A program made the position numbers and the translations under genes. From Haemophilus parainfluenzae (GTDB lineage: Bacteria; Pseudomonadota; Gammaproteobacteria; Enterobacterales; Pasteurellaceae): a stretch of 58,879 nt of DNA. How positions within the stretch are numbered: position 1 is the stretch's first letter; each line of letters begins with the position of its first letter. This document shows, in pieces, positions 42,830 through 52,302 of this stretch. Under the pieces are notes generated by a model, which was not told the origin of the DNA, made no database searches, and saw nothing but the letters and a program-made list of their open reading frames with translations. The DNA lies in contig NZ_QEPO01000009.1 of assembly GCF_003252725.1 (NCBI RefSeq), positions 1 to 58,879 of the forward strand, in the 5' to 3' direction.

Positions 42830-44311
42830 TTAAACCTTTTTCTTCATTTTACCGCTTGGTTTACGCCATACGCGACCACTTTTCGCAATGAGTTTTTCGG
42901 CTGCAACGGGTCCCCAAGTGCCCGCTTCATATTCATGAACTCGGCCGCCAGCTTCTTTGTAGTCTAAAATTGGTTGAACGAATTTCCATGCAGCATGAAC
43001 GGCATCTGTACGAGCAAAGAGTGTCGCATCGCCTTTCATCGCATCAAGCAATAGGCGCTCATAAGCCGTCAGGACTTGGTCATCGGCTAAATCAGCATAA
43101 CGGAAATCCATTGAGACTTCTTTGGCTTCAAAGCCTGCCCCTGGTTTTTTTAAGCCGAAACGCATTGAAATCGCTTCATCGGGTTGAATACGGATGATCA
43201 ATTTATTCTCAGGCGCATTTTGACTGAATACCGGATGTGGTGTGGTTTTAAAGTGAATCACAATTTCTGTCACACGTGCCGGTAAGCGTTTACCGGTACG
43301 TACATAGAAAGGTACGCCCGCCCAACGCCAGTTTTCGATTTCGCAACGTAAAGCCATAAAGGTTTCAGTGCGAGAGTTAGAAGGCACGCCTTTTTCTTGT
43401 AAATAACCTTTGACTTCTTTGCCATCAATTTCTGCTGCGATGTATTGACCTAGCACTAAATTATGCTCAACGTCATCTTGCGTTAATGGACGTAAAGAGT
43501 GCATGACTTTGGCCACTTCATCACGCATTGAGTTCGCATTAATGATAGCAGGTGGTTCCATGGCAACCATGGCTAAAACTTGTAATAAGTGGTTTTGGAA
43601 CATGTCACGCATTGCACCGGAACCATCATAATAGCCACCACGTTCTTCTACACCAATGGCTTCGGCTCCCGTAATTTCGACATAATCAATGTAATTACGG
43701 TTCCAAAGCGGTTCGAATAAACCATTTGAGAAGCGTAAAACAAGTAAGTTTTGTACGGTTTCTTTACCAAGATAATGGTCGATACGATAGATTTGATGTT
43801 CTTCAAAGAAACGATGAATTTTGACGTCGAGTTCTTGTGCGGTTTTTTCATCATAACCAAAAGGTTTTTCGACAATAATCCGTTTCCAACCGTCTTCTTC
43901 TGTGTTTAAACCATGAGCTGCAAGGCATTCTGGAATCACACCATATAAGCTTGGTGGCGTAGACATATAGTAAAGGGTGTTGCCATTCGTTTGATATTTA
44001 GTATGTAATTCTTTTAAACGTGGGACTAATTTTCCGTAATCGGCCGCATCAGATGTGTTTACCGCTTGGTAATAGAGATGACTACAAAAAGCGTCTAGCG
44101 TTTCAGGTGTGGTTTCTTCTGTTTCAAGTAACGCTTCACGCATTTTTTCACGGAAAGTCTCATCGTTTAATTCTGAACGAGCGACACCTAATACAGAAAA
44201 TTTGTTTAAACGACCAAATTTAAAGAGATTATAAAGTGCTGGAATGAGTTTACGGTGAGTCAAATCACCGGAAGCACCAAAAATCACGATACAGTTATTA
44301 TTAGTTTGCAT
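42830..44311 (-). CDS. zwf: Glucose-6-phosphate 1-dehydrogenase
   Basis: The first enzyme of the oxidative pentose phosphate pathway and a main source of NADPH. The nucleotide-binding start is [18 protein letters not shown] (about residues 9-26), and the active-site motif is RIDHYLGKE. The length is 493 aa using the ATG at 44311, which has AAGGAAT upstream; the frame is open for 24 more codons but has no ribosome site there. Its genetic neighbours cysQ and pgl are on the same strand. Confidence 0.98.
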   Translation of the reverse strand: MQTNNNCIVIFGASGDLTHRKLIPALYNLFKFGRLNKFSVLGVARSELNDETFREKMREALLETEETTPETLDAFCSHLYYQAVNTSDAADYGKLVPRLKELHTKYQTNGNTLYYMSTPPSLYGVIPECLAAHGLNTEEDGWKRIIVEKPFGYDEKTAQELDVKIHRFFEEHQIYRIDHYLGKETVQNLLVLRFSNGLFEPLWNRNYIDYVEITGAEAIGVEERGGYYDGSGAMRDMFQNHLLQVLAMVAMEPPAIINANSMRDEVAKVMHSLRPLTQDDVEHNLVLGQYIAAEIDGKEVKGYLQEKGVPSNSRTETFMALRCEIENWRWAGVPFYVRTGKRLPARVTEIVIHFKTTPHPVFSQNAPENKLIIRIQPDEAISMRFGLKKPGAGFEAKEVSMDFRYADLADDQVLTAYERLLLDAMKGDATLFARTDAVHAAWKFVQPILDYKEAGGRVHEYEAGTWGPVAAEKLIAKSGRVWRKPSGKMKKKV

Positions 44312-44383
44312 ATTATTCCTTATTGTTCCGAGTAGTATTTTTAAATAATGCAATATATTACTGCACTTTACCAATCGAACCAA

Positions 44384-45190
44384 TCAATTAAATTGAAAGA
44401 CAGATGCCCAATTTTGTGTATTATCTGCCACCATCACAAAGGGGGGATTAATTAAACTTTCACGCTGATTATAGGTGAGCGGCTGATAGTGCGGATCGAA
44501 AATCATTCCATTGATTTCAGCTAATAAAATTTCAGCGCCTGCCGTATCCCATTCGCCAGTTTTACCGAGTCGAACATAGCAATCAACAGCTCCCTCAGCA
44601 ACCAAAGCGCTTTTCAAACTGCTCGAACCCACCACCGTAAATTCGCATGCCAAATTCTTTGCTAAAATTGACCGCACTTTTTCTTGTGAGGTAGTGGCGC
44701 CTACGGCGATTTTTAACGGTTTGGTGAGATCGATTTTTCTGGGTTGTAAGGTTTTTATTTCTTTGTTGCTTTGCTTGAATGCCCCAAAACCTTTCATTGC
44801 GTAATAGGTGATATTCAAAATAGGGAAGTGGATAACACCCAGTACAGGTTGATGGTTTTGTACGAGTGTAATCAATACGGAGAATTGATCTGTGCGATCA
44901 ATAAATTGCTGCGTGCCATCAAGGGGATCGATTAGCCAATAAGTTTGCCAAGTTTGGCGTTGTTCAAAGGGAATATTGCAGTTTTCCTCTGAAAGAACAG
45001 GAATGTCAGGGAAAAGTGCGGTCAGTTTTTTGATTAAAAATTGGCTGACAAATAAATCTGCTTCCGTGACAGGGGTGTTATCCGATTTAGTTTGTATTTT
45101 TACATCCTGTTGGTAAAAATGAGCTAAATGTTTTCCCGCTTCATTAGCGAGTGCACGGACTTGATCGAGAAGAGATTGAGATAATTGCAT
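44384..45190 (-). CDS. cysQ: 3'(2'),5'-bisphosphate nucleotidase CysQ
   Basis: It hydrolyses 3'-phosphoadenosine 5'-phosphate to AMP, preventing its build-up from sulfate assimilation or CoA turnover. Metal-binding motifs of the inositol monophosphatase superfamily are present: LSEEN (about residues 70-74), WLIDPLDGTQQFIDRTDQFS (about 88-107) and GEWDTAGAEILL (about 213-224). The length is 268 aa. zwf lies 72 nt downstream on the same strand. Uptake signals lie near 44671 and 45013. Confidence 0.95.
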   Translation of the reverse strand: MQLSQSLLDQVRALANEAGKHLAHFYQQDVKIQTKSDNTPVTEADLFVSQFLIKKLTALFPDIPVLSEENCNIPFEQRQTWQTYWLIDPLDGTQQFIDRTDQFSVLITLVQNHQPVLGVIHFPILNITYYAMKGFGAFKQSNKEIKTLQPRKIDLTKPLKIAVGATTSQEKVRSILAKNLACEFTVVGSSSLKSALVAEGAVDCYVRLGKTGEWDTAGAEILLAEINGMIFDPHYQPLTYNQRESLINPPFVMVADNTQNWASVFQFN

Positions 45191-45199
45191 GTTTATTTC

Positions 45200-45604
45200 C
45201 TACTTTGATTTCGGTAATAACAAGGAGAGGAAAATTGTCGTATAGATTGCCAGGATGACAGAACCCTCTAAGACAAATAATACGCGGTCAGTCAGATATT
45301 GAGTATTTTGTGCGATGAGAAGGTTGCCGATACTCCAATAACAAAAAAGAATGATGAATGAAAAAATGAGAATTTTATTCCACTGATGACGTAGATAGCC
45401 GCGGTATTTAGCAAAGTAAGCATTGATTATTGCTGGCACGGTGAGAGGCCAAAATGTTAGAAAGAAACCAAATAATGCGGCATCGAAGTTGCCTTCTTTG
45501 CAGTAGTCCATTCCGAAAGCGACATAAGCAATAATGCTACCGATTAGCTGTGTAACCAATGGGAAGATGATAATTGCTTTTAGATAAGGGGATTGCGTTG
45601 ACAC
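45200..45604 (-). CDS. Four-helix membrane protein, function unknown
   Basis: A 134-aa protein with four predicted membrane segments, at about residues 10-30, 43-65, 80-100 and 110-130. The segments are YLKAIIIFPLVTQLIGSIIA, LFGFFLTFWPLTVPAIINAY, ILIFSFIILFCYWSIGNLLI and VILAIYTTIFLSLLLP. I see no known domain. It lies 9 nt upstream of cysQ on the same strand and is likely cotranscribed with it. Confidence 0.75.
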   Translation of the reverse strand: MSTQSPYLKAIIIFPLVTQLIGSIIAYVAFGMDYCKEGNFDAALFGFFLTFWPLTVPAIINAYFAKYRGYLRHQWNKILIFSFIILFCYWSIGNLLIAQNTQYLTDRVLFVLEGSVILAIYTTIFLSLLLPKSK

Positions 45605-45617
45605 CTTAAGCTCCTAG

Positions 45618-45651
45618 AAAAATAGGCTATCCGAGGACAGCCTATTTTCAT
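45618..45651 (-). terminator. Terminator after the OPT transporter gene
   Basis: AAAATAGGCT and AGCCTATTTT pair around ATCCGAGGAC. It separates the transporter from the leftward 134-aa gene, with AT-rich flanks on each side. Confidence 0.75.
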
Positions 45652-45654
45652 CCA

Positions 45655-47655
45655 TTATTTTGATTTCTTCGCACGTAATACACGAGAAACGAAAATAAAG
45701 ACACCGAAGATAAACACGGCAAGACCGAGTAATTCGCCCATATTATCCCAGTTTTCTAACGCCAAGGCTAATGGTGCTTCAGATCCGCCAGATGTTACAG
45801 ATGCCGCAATAATGAAGGCTAAGATGACGCCCATCAAGCTTTCACCCACAATTAAACCCGCAGCGAAAAGTGTGCCGAAACGTTCTGCTTTTTTCTCTAC
45901 TTCAGTATCGTTAGTGCGTTTTGCATAGTTTTTAATGTGACGGGTGATAAACCATGCCATTACCGCACCGACCACAACCGGCATATTGATTGATGGTGGA
46001 AGGTAGATACCAATCCCAACCGCTAATACTGGTAAGGCAAAGCGGCTGTCACTGGTTTTACGCATGAATGCATCCACAATGATCAATACAATACCTAAAC
46101 CTACACCTGTTAAAATGTAGGTCCATTCTAAATGGTCGGTGAAAATACCTTGTGAAATGGTGGTCATAAGGGTTGCTTGTGGCGCTGAAAGCGCTTGTGC
46201 TGGATCCATATCTGGGCGTGGTAATGCGCCAGTGAAACCATAAGCGTGGTATAAAATTTCTAATACCGGTGCAATCACTAATGCACCAACGAAACAACCA
46301 ATAATCAATGCAACCTGTTGTCTCCAAGGGGTCGCTTCAACTAGAAGACCGGTTTTTAAGTCTTGTAAGTTATCGTTTGAAATAGTTGCTGTAGTTAATA
46401 CGATAGATGCCGTGAATAAGGTCAATGCCGTTAAGAATTTTTGACCGTCAGCTGTTTCAAATAAACCACTGCTTTTACCAATGGTCACTAAAACAAGTGA
46501 AATCACGATAACAGAAATGATCCCGATACCAGAAATAGGGCTAGAAGATGAGCCCACAAGTCCAGCCATATAACCAGACGCTGCTGCAACGAAGAAACCA
46601 ATTAACACCGCGAGTAGCGTACAAACAACTACTAATAACACGGCAAGCTCAGCAGAAATTGGTGCGGCTGCAATGAAGTGATATAAAGAAATCACGATTA
46701 GCACGACAGTCGCCAATAAAATGTAAATGATAGTTTTTGGCGATAAGTCGATATCAATACGATGTTCTGACTCAGCTTGTGAGCCTTTTAACATACGGAA
46801 AGAATGAACCATCCCTTCAATCATTGGTTTGAAAAGGATTAATAATGTCCAAATTGCCGCAATACCGATAGTACCCACACCGATAAAGCGAACTTTCGTT
46901 TTCCATTCAGCCATGGCATAACTAACAATAGAGGCATCCGTTGGCATATCGCCTGTTGCAGTGAAATAAGGTACCGCAATACCCCAAGCAAGGAATGTAC
47001 CGAATAACATGGCAAGACCGCCCACGATACCAATTAAGTAACCCGCACCCACTAAGGCAAGAGAGAAACCCATCGGTAATTGGAAAACGGCTTTACCGTT
47101 AGAGAACCATGCGCTCGCGCTATCAGACATGACACGTAATGCGTTGGTTAAGAATGCAACAGTTCCTGCAAAAATACCGCCGTAAGCAATATCTTTTACA
47201 CCACTGTCGCTTTCGCTATTGTTACCTGCTTTTAAGATTTCAGCTGCCGCCACACCTTCAGGGTAAGGTAAGTCGCTGTTTACAACCATCGCACGACGTA
47301 ATGGAATGGTAAATAGTACGCCCAATGTACCGCCAGCGGCACAGATTAGCACTGTTTGCCAGAATGGAAATTCTTGCCAGTAACCCATCATTAACAGGCC
47401 TGGAAGAACGAAAATAACAGAAGACAATGTTCCCGCTGATGAAGCTTGGGTTTGCACCATGTTATTTTCTAAGATACTGGAATCCTTGAAGAATTTTAAA
47501 ACTGCCATAGAGATAACAGCAGCAGGAATGGAGGACGCAAACGTCATCCCCACTTTAAGACCCAAATAAACGTTAGATGCAGTGAAGATCACTGTAATTA
47601 ACGCCCCAAGGAACATCCCCCGGAAGGTCAATTCTTTTAAATTATTATCAGACAT
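45655..47655 (-). CDS. OPT-family oligopeptide transporter
   Basis: A large secondary transporter (666 aa) of the oligopeptide transporter family, here of the bacterial type. Hydrophobic segments cover most of the length (about 14-16). Conserved pieces include ELTFRGMFLGALITVIFTAS, NVYLGLKVGMTFASSIPAAV and LPYPEGVAAAEILKAG (about residues 125-140), typical of bacterial OPT proteins. The substrate cannot be told from sequence. An AATAGCAA-CGATT element resembling that at aphA lies upstream (47738-47751). Confidence 0.93.
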   Translation of the reverse strand: MSDNNLKELTFRGMFLGALITVIFTASNVYLGLKVGMTFASSIPAAVISMAVLKFFKDSSILENNMVQTQASSAGTLSSVIFVLPGLLMMGYWQEFPFWQTVLICAAGGTLGVLFTIPLRRAMVVNSDLPYPEGVAAAEILKAGNNSESDSGVKDIAYGGIFAGTVAFLTNALRVMSDSASAWFSNGKAVFQLPMGFSLALVGAGYLIGIVGGLAMLFGTFLAWGIAVPYFTATGDMPTDASIVSYAMAEWKTKVRFIGVGTIGIAAIWTLLILFKPMIEGMVHSFRMLKGSQAESEHRIDIDLSPKTIIYILLATVVLIVISLYHFIAAAPISAELAVLLVVVCTLLAVLIGFFVAAASGYMAGLVGSSSSPISGIGIISVIVISLVLVTIGKSSGLFETADGQKFLTALTLFTASIVLTTATISNDNLQDLKTGLLVEATPWRQQVALIIGCFVGALVIAPVLEILYHAYGFTGALPRPDMDPAQALSAPQATLMTTISQGIFTDHLEWTYILTGVGLGIVLIIVDAFMRKTSDSRFALPVLAVGIGIYLPPSINMPVVVGAVMAWFITRHIKNYAKRTNDTEVEKKAERFGTLFAAGLIVGESLMGVILAFIIAASVTSGGSEAPLALALENWDNMGELLGLAVFIFGVFIFVSRVLRAKKSK

Positions 47656-47778
47656 AAATTTTCCTATATATATTTTTTGAAAAATGGCGATACATTCTCA
47701 AAAAAAGAATATTTATGCAAGTTTTCTTTAAAGTTAATCGCTTGCTATTAGAAATTATTTAAATTTATTCAATTAAAT

Positions 47779-48324
47779 TTATCGTTTTTTTAAGTGTTCG
47801 CGTAAAGAATAAAGTGCAGCAAGATTTCTGGCCTCATTAAATTCATCACTGTCCAAAAGTGCATCAAGTTGAGATAACGGATAACGGACTATTTCTAATG
47901 GTTCAGGCTCATCGCCTTCCAGTTTATTGGGGTATAGATCTTCACCCAATAAAACGTGCATTTTATGACCCATGATTTGTGGATTGATCTTCATAGTACG
48001 TAAAAATGTCCATTTTTTTGCGCCAAAACCAATTTCTTCCTGCAATTCACGATTCGCACTTTGTTCGGGCGTTTCTCCCGTATCCATTCCACCTTTTACA
48101 AAACCGAGTTCATATTGTTCTGTTCCAACAGCATATTCGCGAATCAGGAGGAGCTCCTCTCCATCAATAGCAATCACCATGACAGAATCGCGATTAAAAG
48201 GGCGGAAACGTTCGTAAATGCGGTCAATGCCATTAGAGAATTTGAGTTCTACGGCTTGAATTTCAAACAAACGTGATTTTGCCACGGTAGAAAGGGAGAG
48301 AATGTGTGGAAGTTGTTTTTTCAT
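47779..48324 (-). CDS. nudE: ADP compounds hydrolase NudE (Nudix)
   Basis: A Nudix hydrolase acting on ADP-ribose, Ap3A and NADH in E. coli. The Nudix box is GGMDTGETPEQSANRELQEE followed by IGF (about residues 97-119). LEFSNG-like VELKFSNGIDRIYERFRPFN and the C-terminal FNEARNLAALYSLREHL match NudE. The length is 181 aa. It is divergent from hslR. Confidence 0.94.
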   Translation of the reverse strand: MKKQLPHILSLSTVAKSRLFEIQAVELKFSNGIDRIYERFRPFNRDSVMVIAIDGEELLLIREYAVGTEQYELGFVKGGMDTGETPEQSANRELQEEIGFGAKKWTFLRTMKINPQIMGHKMHVLLGEDLYPNKLEGDEPEPLEIVRYPLSQLDALLDSDEFNEARNLAALYSLREHLKKR

Positions 48325-48388
48325 AATATTAGCCCTATTATCTTGTTATTGGCTCATCATACGCAAAGTGAGAGAAATAGGAAGAGTT

Positions 48389-48784
48389 ATGGCTGAAAAT
48401 AACGAAGTACGATTAGATAAATGGCTTTGGGCGGCGCGTTTTTATAAAACCCGTAGCATTGCGAAAGCGATGATTGAAGGGGGCAAAGTCCATTACAACG
48501 GTCAACGAGCTAAAGTGAGTAAAAATGTAGAAATCGGTGCTATGATTAAGTTACGCCAAGGCAGCGACGAAAAAGAAATTGAAGTGATTGCATTGAGTGA
48601 CCAACGCCGTGGCGCCCCTGAAGCACAATTGCTTTACCAAGAAACGGTACAGAGTGTGAAAAAACGCGAAGAAATGGCATGGGCAAGAAAAAATAATGCA
48701 CTTTCGATGCCACATCCTGATCGTCGTCCAAACAAAAAAGAACGTCGAGATTTATTGAAATTTAAACACCAAGATGAGTTCTAG
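48389..48784 (+). CDS. hslR: Ribosome-associated heat shock protein Hsp15
   Basis: An S4-domain RNA-binding protein that binds free 50S subunits carrying nascent chains and returns them to translation. The S4 domain is VRLDKWLWAARFYKTRSIAK and GGKVHYNGQRAKVSKNVEIG (about residues 7-65), and the tail is basic (RPNKKERRDLLKFKHQDEF). I use the ATG at 48389 with AGGAAGAG upstream, giving 131 aa; the longer reading from 48302 would overlap the upstream control region of nudE. Confidence 0.93.
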   Translation: MAENNEVRLDKWLWAARFYKTRSIAKAMIEGGKVHYNGQRAKVSKNVEIGAMIKLRQGSDEKEIEVIALSDQRRGAPEAQLLYQETVQSVKKREEMAWARKNNALSMPHPDRRPNKKERRDLLKFKHQDEF

Positions 48785-48787
48785 AAA

Positions 48788-48819
48788 ACAAAAGTACGGT
48801 CAATTTTGACCGCAATTTT
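48788..48819. terminator. Eroded uptake-signal pair after hslR
   Basis: AAAGTACGGTC and GACCGCAATTTT face one another in the usual hairpin layout, but each arm carries a change from consensus (G to A in one, C to A in the other), so neither is a perfect uptake core. The stem is shortened accordingly. Confidence 0.5.
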
Positions 48820-48825
48820 GATTCA

Positions 48826-49029
48826 TTATTTTATTCTGTTTGGATTCCATCCACATAGTTTAGCCAATCGAGAGTATTCCTCATCTGGCATACTTTTGAT
48901 GTGATCTGGATGAATGTAACAATCTTCATATATTTTGTCGTGAACTTGATCGACCAAAAAGCATCCATTAAGAAGGAAAATAGAGCCAATTGCTAGGCAT
49001 GCTGAACTTATTTTATAGATTATTTTCAT
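48826..49029 (-). CDS. Small lipoprotein, function unknown
   Basis: A 67-aa protein with a lipoprotein signal (CLAIGSIFLLNGC; Cys at residue 23) and a mature part with two further cysteines in EDCYIHPDHIKSMPDEEY and KLCGWNP. I do not recognise the family. It lies 10 nt downstream of the YqhA-like gene on the same strand, and AAAGGATAAC precedes its ATG. Confidence 0.7.
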   Translation of the reverse strand: MKIIYKISSACLAIGSIFLLNGCFLVDQVHDKIYEDCYIHPDHIKSMPDEEYSRLAKLCGWNPNRIK

Positions 49030-49039
49030 TTGTTATCCT

Positions 49040-49597
49040 TTAATGATTTTTATGACTTGTACTGTAGAGAATTTTATCGGTATAAGCCATGGCAATCGCT
49101 GAAATCAAGAAAGAAAAATGAATAATCACTTCCCACATAATCGTTTTTTCAGAAATTTTTGAGGCATTCACAAAGGTTTGCAATAAGTGAATAGACGAAA
49201 TGCTGATAATTGACATAGAAAGTTTCACTTTCAGCACAGTTGCATTCACATGACTCATCCATTCAGGTTGATCAGGATGGTTTTTTGTACGAAGTTTTGA
49301 AACAAAAATCTCGTATCCGCCTAATGTTACCATTACTAATAAGTTAGCAATCATTACCACATCAATGAGATTGAGTACGGCGAGCATAATGGTGTCCGCA
49401 TCCATTTCATTAACATTGGTGATGAGATACCACAAGTTTTTCATAAACTTGTAGGCATAGATGCCTTGCACGACAATTAAACCTAAGTAAATAGGCACTT
49501 GTAACCAACGACTTGCAAAAATCGTTTTGCTTAGAAAGCTAGTCTGTTCATTATATTTTGCACATGGATCCGAGATTTCTTTTTGTTCCGTTGCCAT
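49040..49597 (-). CDS. yqhA: YqhA-like (UPF0114) inner-membrane protein
   Basis: A 185-aa membrane protein with four hydrophobic segments (about residues 26-52, 68-95, 118-140 and 150-172). The first includes [20 protein letters not shown], and [28 protein letters not shown] is the UPF0114 pattern. The function is not established. I use the ATG at 49597 with GAGGAATTTT upstream; the frame is open four codons further. Confidence 0.85.
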   Translation of the reverse strand: MATEQKEISDPCAKYNEQTSFLSKTIFASRWLQVPIYLGLIVVQGIYAYKFMKNLWYLITNVNEMDADTIMLAVLNLIDVVMIANLLVMVTLGGYEIFVSKLRTKNHPDQPEWMSHVNATVLKVKLSMSIISISSIHLLQTFVNASKISEKTIMWEVIIHFSFLISAIAMAYTDKILYSTSHKNH

Positions 49598-49678
49598 AAA
49601 ATTCCTCATAAATAAAAATTCAAATAAAAAAGCGGCAAGAAAATAGCCGCTTTTAAAGAAAAATTCAACCGATGTTTT

Positions 49679-51289
49679 TTATTTTACCTCATTCTCGGTA
49701 GTGATAAGGGATAGGCGCGTTAAATCCACGTCATTATTGAGCAATTCAACGTTTGGCATGCTCTTGTTAGCTTTCGCTGACAAGTCTTTAAAGCGTTCCA
49801 CTTTCCCCACTAAACCTTGTTGCCCCACAAGGGCGGTGACGGTGCTGTTGTATTGATTGCTCACAGTGGAAAGAGTGTTGCCTAGTTTGTTCAAGCGTTC
49901 GGCCACCAAGCAAATCTGGTTGTAAATTTCACCTGCTTTTTCTGCGATTTCTTTGGCTTCGGCATTGCCTCGTTCAATACGCCATAAATTCGCGACCGTA
50001 CGTAAAATTGGCATAAGGGTGGTATGTGAAACCATAATCACATTTTTCTCATAACCATAATTAAACAGGCTTGGGTCTAATTTTAAGGCTTCAATATAAG
50101 CGGGTTCTACGGCAATGAACATCAAGACAAAATTAGGACTGCGCATGCCAATCAAATTGCTGTAATCCTTGCGGTGCAAGTCATCAATGTGATTTTTCAG
50201 GGCTTTAATATGCTCCCTTAGTAAGCACTCACGTTCGAATTCATCCTCAGAATTGACCGCACTTTCATAAGCATTCAATGACATTTTGCTATCAATGATG
50301 ATGTTTTTTTCATCGGGTAAATTAAGCACAAAATCAGGATAGTTTCGACCGCCTTGTTCATCTTTAAAATGGGCCTGTGCACTGTAATGCACGTTTTCAA
50401 TCAAGCCTGCCAGTTGAAGTGCGCGTTCAAGTTGCACTTCTCCCCAGTTACCTAAGGTTTTCTTTTCACCTTTTAAGGCTGAAGTTAAATTATTGGCTTC
50501 TTGCGACATATTTAAGCCAATTTCCAACACTTTTTTTATTTCCGCTTCTAAGCCCGCATTGCCTTTTACGGATTCTGAATGGATTTCATTGACTCGTTTT
50601 TGAAAGCCTTCGATTTGTTCACGGAAAGGCTTCAACAAGGTTTCCAATGCAGTTTGATTGGTTTGGTTAAAGGATTGGCTTTTTTCTTCCAAAATACGGT
50701 TAGCCAGATTTTGGAATTCCACACCTAGCTGTTGTTTAGATTGTTCAATATGCTGTTGCTGTTCGGCAAAATGCTTTTCTTTTTCGGAAAGGGTAGTTTT
50801 CAACTCCGTTAATTCTTGTGAAAGTGCGGTCAATTTTTCCTGCGTTTTTTGCTGCTCTTGTTCTTTTCTAAGTACATTTTCTTGCGCTTGTTGTAATTGA
50901 CCTTGCAAGCTTTCTGCTTGTGCAGATGCTATCCCAAAGCGTTCTTTTAATGCGGTGATTTGCCCGCCAATTTGATCGTGGCGGAGCTGTTCTTCATCTA
51001 ATTCTTTTTCTAAATATTGGATTTTTTCATCACGTTCATTAAGACGAGTTTGCAAACCTTCCGCATGAGTTTGTACTTTAACGGCTTGTTGTTCTAATTG
51101 ATTTTTGACCGCACTTAAGGAGTCAAAACGCTCAGCCAATTGATTGTAATCGCCGATAGTTTTATTGAGATCTTGTTGTAATTCTTGTGTATCTCGTTTG
51201 CTACGGCTTAATAGAAAAAGCATCACAATACTGATAAAAACCAGTACGGCAATGATAATTAAGTATTGATTAGACGTGAGTTCTGACAT
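49679..51289 (-). CDS. rmuC: DNA recombination protein RmuC
   Basis: A membrane-anchored protein linked to suppressing DNA inversions in E. coli; its nuclease-like C-terminal fold is known from the family. The N-terminal anchor is residues 9-25 (LIIIAVLVFISIVMLFLL). A long coiled coil covers about 30-200 (many Gln, Glu and Leu). The RmuC domain follows with GNWGEVQLERALQLAGL, NYPDFVLNLPDEKNIIIDSK and PNFVLMFIAVEPAY. The length is 536 aa. Uptake signals lie near 50256, 50821 and 51107. Confidence 0.95.
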   Translation of the reverse strand: MSELTSNQYLIIIAVLVFISIVMLFLLSRSKRDTQELQQDLNKTIGDYNQLAERFDSLSAVKNQLEQQAVKVQTHAEGLQTRLNERDEKIQYLEKELDEEQLRHDQIGGQITALKERFGIASAQAESLQGQLQQAQENVLRKEQEQQKTQEKLTALSQELTELKTTLSEKEKHFAEQQQHIEQSKQQLGVEFQNLANRILEEKSQSFNQTNQTALETLLKPFREQIEGFQKRVNEIHSESVKGNAGLEAEIKKVLEIGLNMSQEANNLTSALKGEKKTLGNWGEVQLERALQLAGLIENVHYSAQAHFKDEQGGRNYPDFVLNLPDEKNIIIDSKMSLNAYESAVNSEDEFERECLLREHIKALKNHIDDLHRKDYSNLIGMRSPNFVLMFIAVEPAYIEALKLDPSLFNYGYEKNVIMVSHTTLMPILRTVANLWRIERGNAEAKEIAEKAGEIYNQICLVAERLNKLGNTLSTVSNQYNSTVTALVGQQGLVGKVERFKDLSAKANKSMPNVELLNNDVDLTRLSLITTENEVK

Positions 51290-51368
51290 AAATAGGCTCC
51301 TGAAAACAGAAAAATTTTAGCATATTCCCAGAAACTTTTTAAAAATTAAGATGGTTAATTAGATAAGA

Positions 51369-51400
51369 AAAGTGCGGTCAAAATAACCGCACTTTTTAGG
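51369..51400. terminator. Uptake-signal-pair terminator after aphA
   Basis: AAAAGTGCGGT and ACCGCACTTTT are inverted around CAAAATA, with T residues beyond. It lies just past the aphA stop on the minus strand and before rmuC. Confidence 0.85.
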
Positions 51401-51404
51401 AAGA

Positions 51405-52112
51405 TTAGTAATTTGAGTTAATCAATACTTCTTCACCGTAGCCACCAAGGGTTGGCATTGGTTGGTAAGTAGAGTTTGCTGCACGCATTAAACGAATACC
51501 ACGAACACCTGCTTCTTTTGCTGCGAGTATATCGTCATCGCTGTCTCCATAGTGAATACTCACTTTGTGGTCAATAATACCCGGTGTTTTGTTATATTTA
51601 GTTGGAAGTTTGCGACCGCCCATGAATTCTACAGGGTGCATATCTTTAATATTAAAGGCTTTTTGTAGCACAGGTGTCACACCATCTTTATCGCCCGCTG
51701 TACGACCTGTGATGAAATAAATTTGGTCACCACGTGCTTGGTGCATATTAATTAAATCCACCGCAATTTGTTTTGGAATGGAATATTGGTCACAACCCGC
51801 ATTCACTTCATTCCAGAAATCTTGATTTTTTAAGTAATCATTTTTACCTGGTGAGTATTTTTCTTGGCCGTGGTAGAAACAAGGGCTGCTGAAAAGTACA
51901 GTATCATCAATGTCGAAGCTCACATTAATTGGTGCTTTGCCTTCTAATTCTTTTTTCAACTGCTCAACAGAGATCCAGTGAATCGGTTTTTGCTCTGTCA
52001 TTTCACGAGCATTCGTACCTTGTTCAGTGTAAGGTTCTTTGTTTGATGCAAAAGTAGAGGCTGCGCTTGCCGCTAAAATTGCAATGGCAGAAAGTTTAAG
52101 TAAATTTTTCAT
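51405..52112 (-). CDS. aphA: Class B acid phosphatase AphA (periplasmic)
   Basis: A secreted, tetrameric HAD phosphatase that dephosphorylates nucleotides, making nucleosides available for uptake. The signal peptide is MKNLLKLSAIAILAASAAST with cleavage near FAS. The catalytic motif is FDIDDTVLFSSP, with nucleophile Asp67 and Asp69, and the C-terminal acidic motif is YGDSDDDILAA. FITGRTAGDK is motif II. The length is 235 aa. Its promoter has both CRP- and PurR-like sites, fitting a role in nucleotide salvage. Confidence 0.96.
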   Translation of the reverse strand: MKNLLKLSAIAILAASAASTFASNKEPYTEQGTNAREMTEQKPIHWISVEQLKKELEGKAPINVSFDIDDTVLFSSPCFYHGQEKYSPGKNDYLKNQDFWNEVNAGCDQYSIPKQIAVDLINMHQARGDQIYFITGRTAGDKDGVTPVLQKAFNIKDMHPVEFMGGRKLPTKYNKTPGIIDHKVSIHYGDSDDDILAAKEAGVRGIRLMRAANSTYQPMPTLGGYGEEVLINSNY

Positions 52113-52178
52113 GTTTTCCTCATTAAGTAGTTTGTTTTATTTGTAACAAATCATATTCCTTTAAAATAAAGGTGTGAA

Positions 52179-52222
52179 ATAATAGCAATCGTTTGCTATT
52201 TAAAAAAGTGATCTTTGTCACA
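52179..52222 (-). promoter_or_regulatory. aphA control region: CRP site and PurR-like operator over the -10
   Basis: On the minus strand TATTAT (52184-52179) is a -10 with its start near 52172. AGTGATCTTTGTCACA (52207-52222) is a CRP-type palindrome centred about 42 bp upstream, the class II position. AATAGCAATCGTTTGCTATT (52181-52200) is a perfect 20-bp palindrome with core GCAAACGATTGC, close to the PurR consensus core GCAAACGTTTGC, and it overlaps the -10. A repressor there could block transcription. Confidence 0.7.
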
Positions 52223-52293
52223 TTTTTTAAAACTGATTGTCTAATAAAGCATCAAAGAAAAATTTTCCCTTGAATTTGGTGGAATTGATCGCC
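52223..52293. other. Host spacer up to the prophage insertion point
   Basis: AT-rich host DNA with no open frame. Its last five bases, TCGCC (52289-52293), directly precede the predicted phage terminus and are the predicted target-site duplication. Confidence 0.6.
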
Positions 52294-52302
52294 TGTATCC
52301 AA

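Noticed and set aside
52231-52293. Possible tRNA or tmRNA 3' end used as an attachment site
   Set aside because: The GGTGGAATTGATC sequence is only superficially similar; there is no acceptor stem or CCA, and the element is a transposing Mu-like phage that needs no tRNA site.
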